A stretch of DNA of 5,507 nucleotides from an uncultured Prevotella sp. (GTDB lineage: Bacteria; Bacteroidota; Bacteroidia; Bacteroidales; Bacteroidaceae), in NCBI GenBank assembly GCA_905234355.1, contig CAJOHP010000155.1:1-5507 (forward strand), written 5' to 3'. Below are positions 5,471 through 5,507 of the stretch, one piece after another. A program made the translations under genes and the position numbers. The notes under the pieces were generated by a model. The model did not search any database, was not told the DNA's origin, and saw nothing but the letters and a program-made list of their open reading frames with translations. How positions within the stretch are numbered: position 1 is the first letter of the stretch; each line of letters begins with the position of its first letter.

Positions 5471-5507
5471 CTCCCCTCCCTTGTAGGGGAGGGGTCGGGG
5501 GTGGGGT
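5471..5507. repeat. GC-rich hairpin with G-runs, REP-like element (cut by window edge)
   Basis: CCCCTCCC (5473-5480) pairs with GGGAGGGG (5487-5494) across a six-base loop TTGTAG. It is followed by TC, five G, T, four G and T at the window end. The four G-runs (5486-5489, 5491-5494, 5497-5501, 5503-5506) with loops of 1, 2 and 1 bases fit a G-quadruplex motif on the plus strand. It resembles GC-rich dispersed intergenic repeats I recall from Bacteroidetes genomes; copy number cannot be judged here. Confidence 0.6.

Larger units (their letters stand above)
5129..5507. other. Gene-free region downstream of phoH
   Basis: No credible gene occurs in these 379 bases. A frame open at 5216-5413 only translates the repeats; their 22-bp period runs through all three frames, and the product matches no family I know. 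Contents: a weak interrupted hairpin just after the phoH stop (GGGC 5130-5133 with GCCC 5151-5154, ATAG with CTAT inside), an inverted repeat at 5233-5261, the 22-bp tandem array, about 100 bases without visible structure (5373-5470), and the GC-rich element at the edge. Confidence 0.8.

Overview
The window looks like a stretch of chromosome from a GC-rich member of the Bacteroidales (Prevotella or a close relative). Three things point there: the protein sequences (LigA, PhoH, tandem-ACT protein and PaaK all read like Bacteroidetes versions), A-rich leaders without Shine-Dalgarno sequences, and promoter elements of the Bacteroidetes type (TAnnTTTG). Species cannot be fixed from the window. Everything that codes is core or ordinary metabolic sequence; no phage, transposase, CRISPR, toxin or defence gene is visible.

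Layout. Positions 1-1350 hold the 3' two thirds of ligA (NAD-dependent DNA ligase), whose stop overlaps the start of a 62-residue single-TPR protein (1347-1535). A strong intrinsic terminator (1544-1590) closes this plus-strand operon; its right arm lies inside the last codons of the convergent gene. On the minus strand, read from right to left, come rubrerythrin (3911-3369), a phenylacetate-CoA ligase (3328-2012) and a two-ACT-domain protein (1990-1559). They have short gaps, and a promoter is visible only in front of rubrerythrin. A 63-bp AT-rich segment separates this promoter from a divergent one that drives phoH. The phoH mRNA has a GC-rich leader of about 140 nt that can fold into a long helix, and the coding region probably starts at a TTG (4184-5128).

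The last 379 bases have no gene. They contain an array of 22-bp tandem repeats (5256-5372) made of alternating TGGTA and TACCA half-sites spaced 10 and 12 bp apart, about one per helical turn. At the window edge lies a GC-rich hairpin followed by G-runs that fit a quadruplex motif, resembling a dispersed REP-like element.

How the genes work together: LigA seals DNA nicks in replication and repair. PaaK activates phenylacetate or related aryl acids to CoA thioesters, and the ACT protein is its probable amino-acid-sensing partner. Rubrerythrin detoxifies peroxide in an anaerobe and seems to lead the same transcript. PhoH is a P-loop ATPase linked to RNA metabolism. The least explained parts are the phased repeat array and the structured phoH leader.
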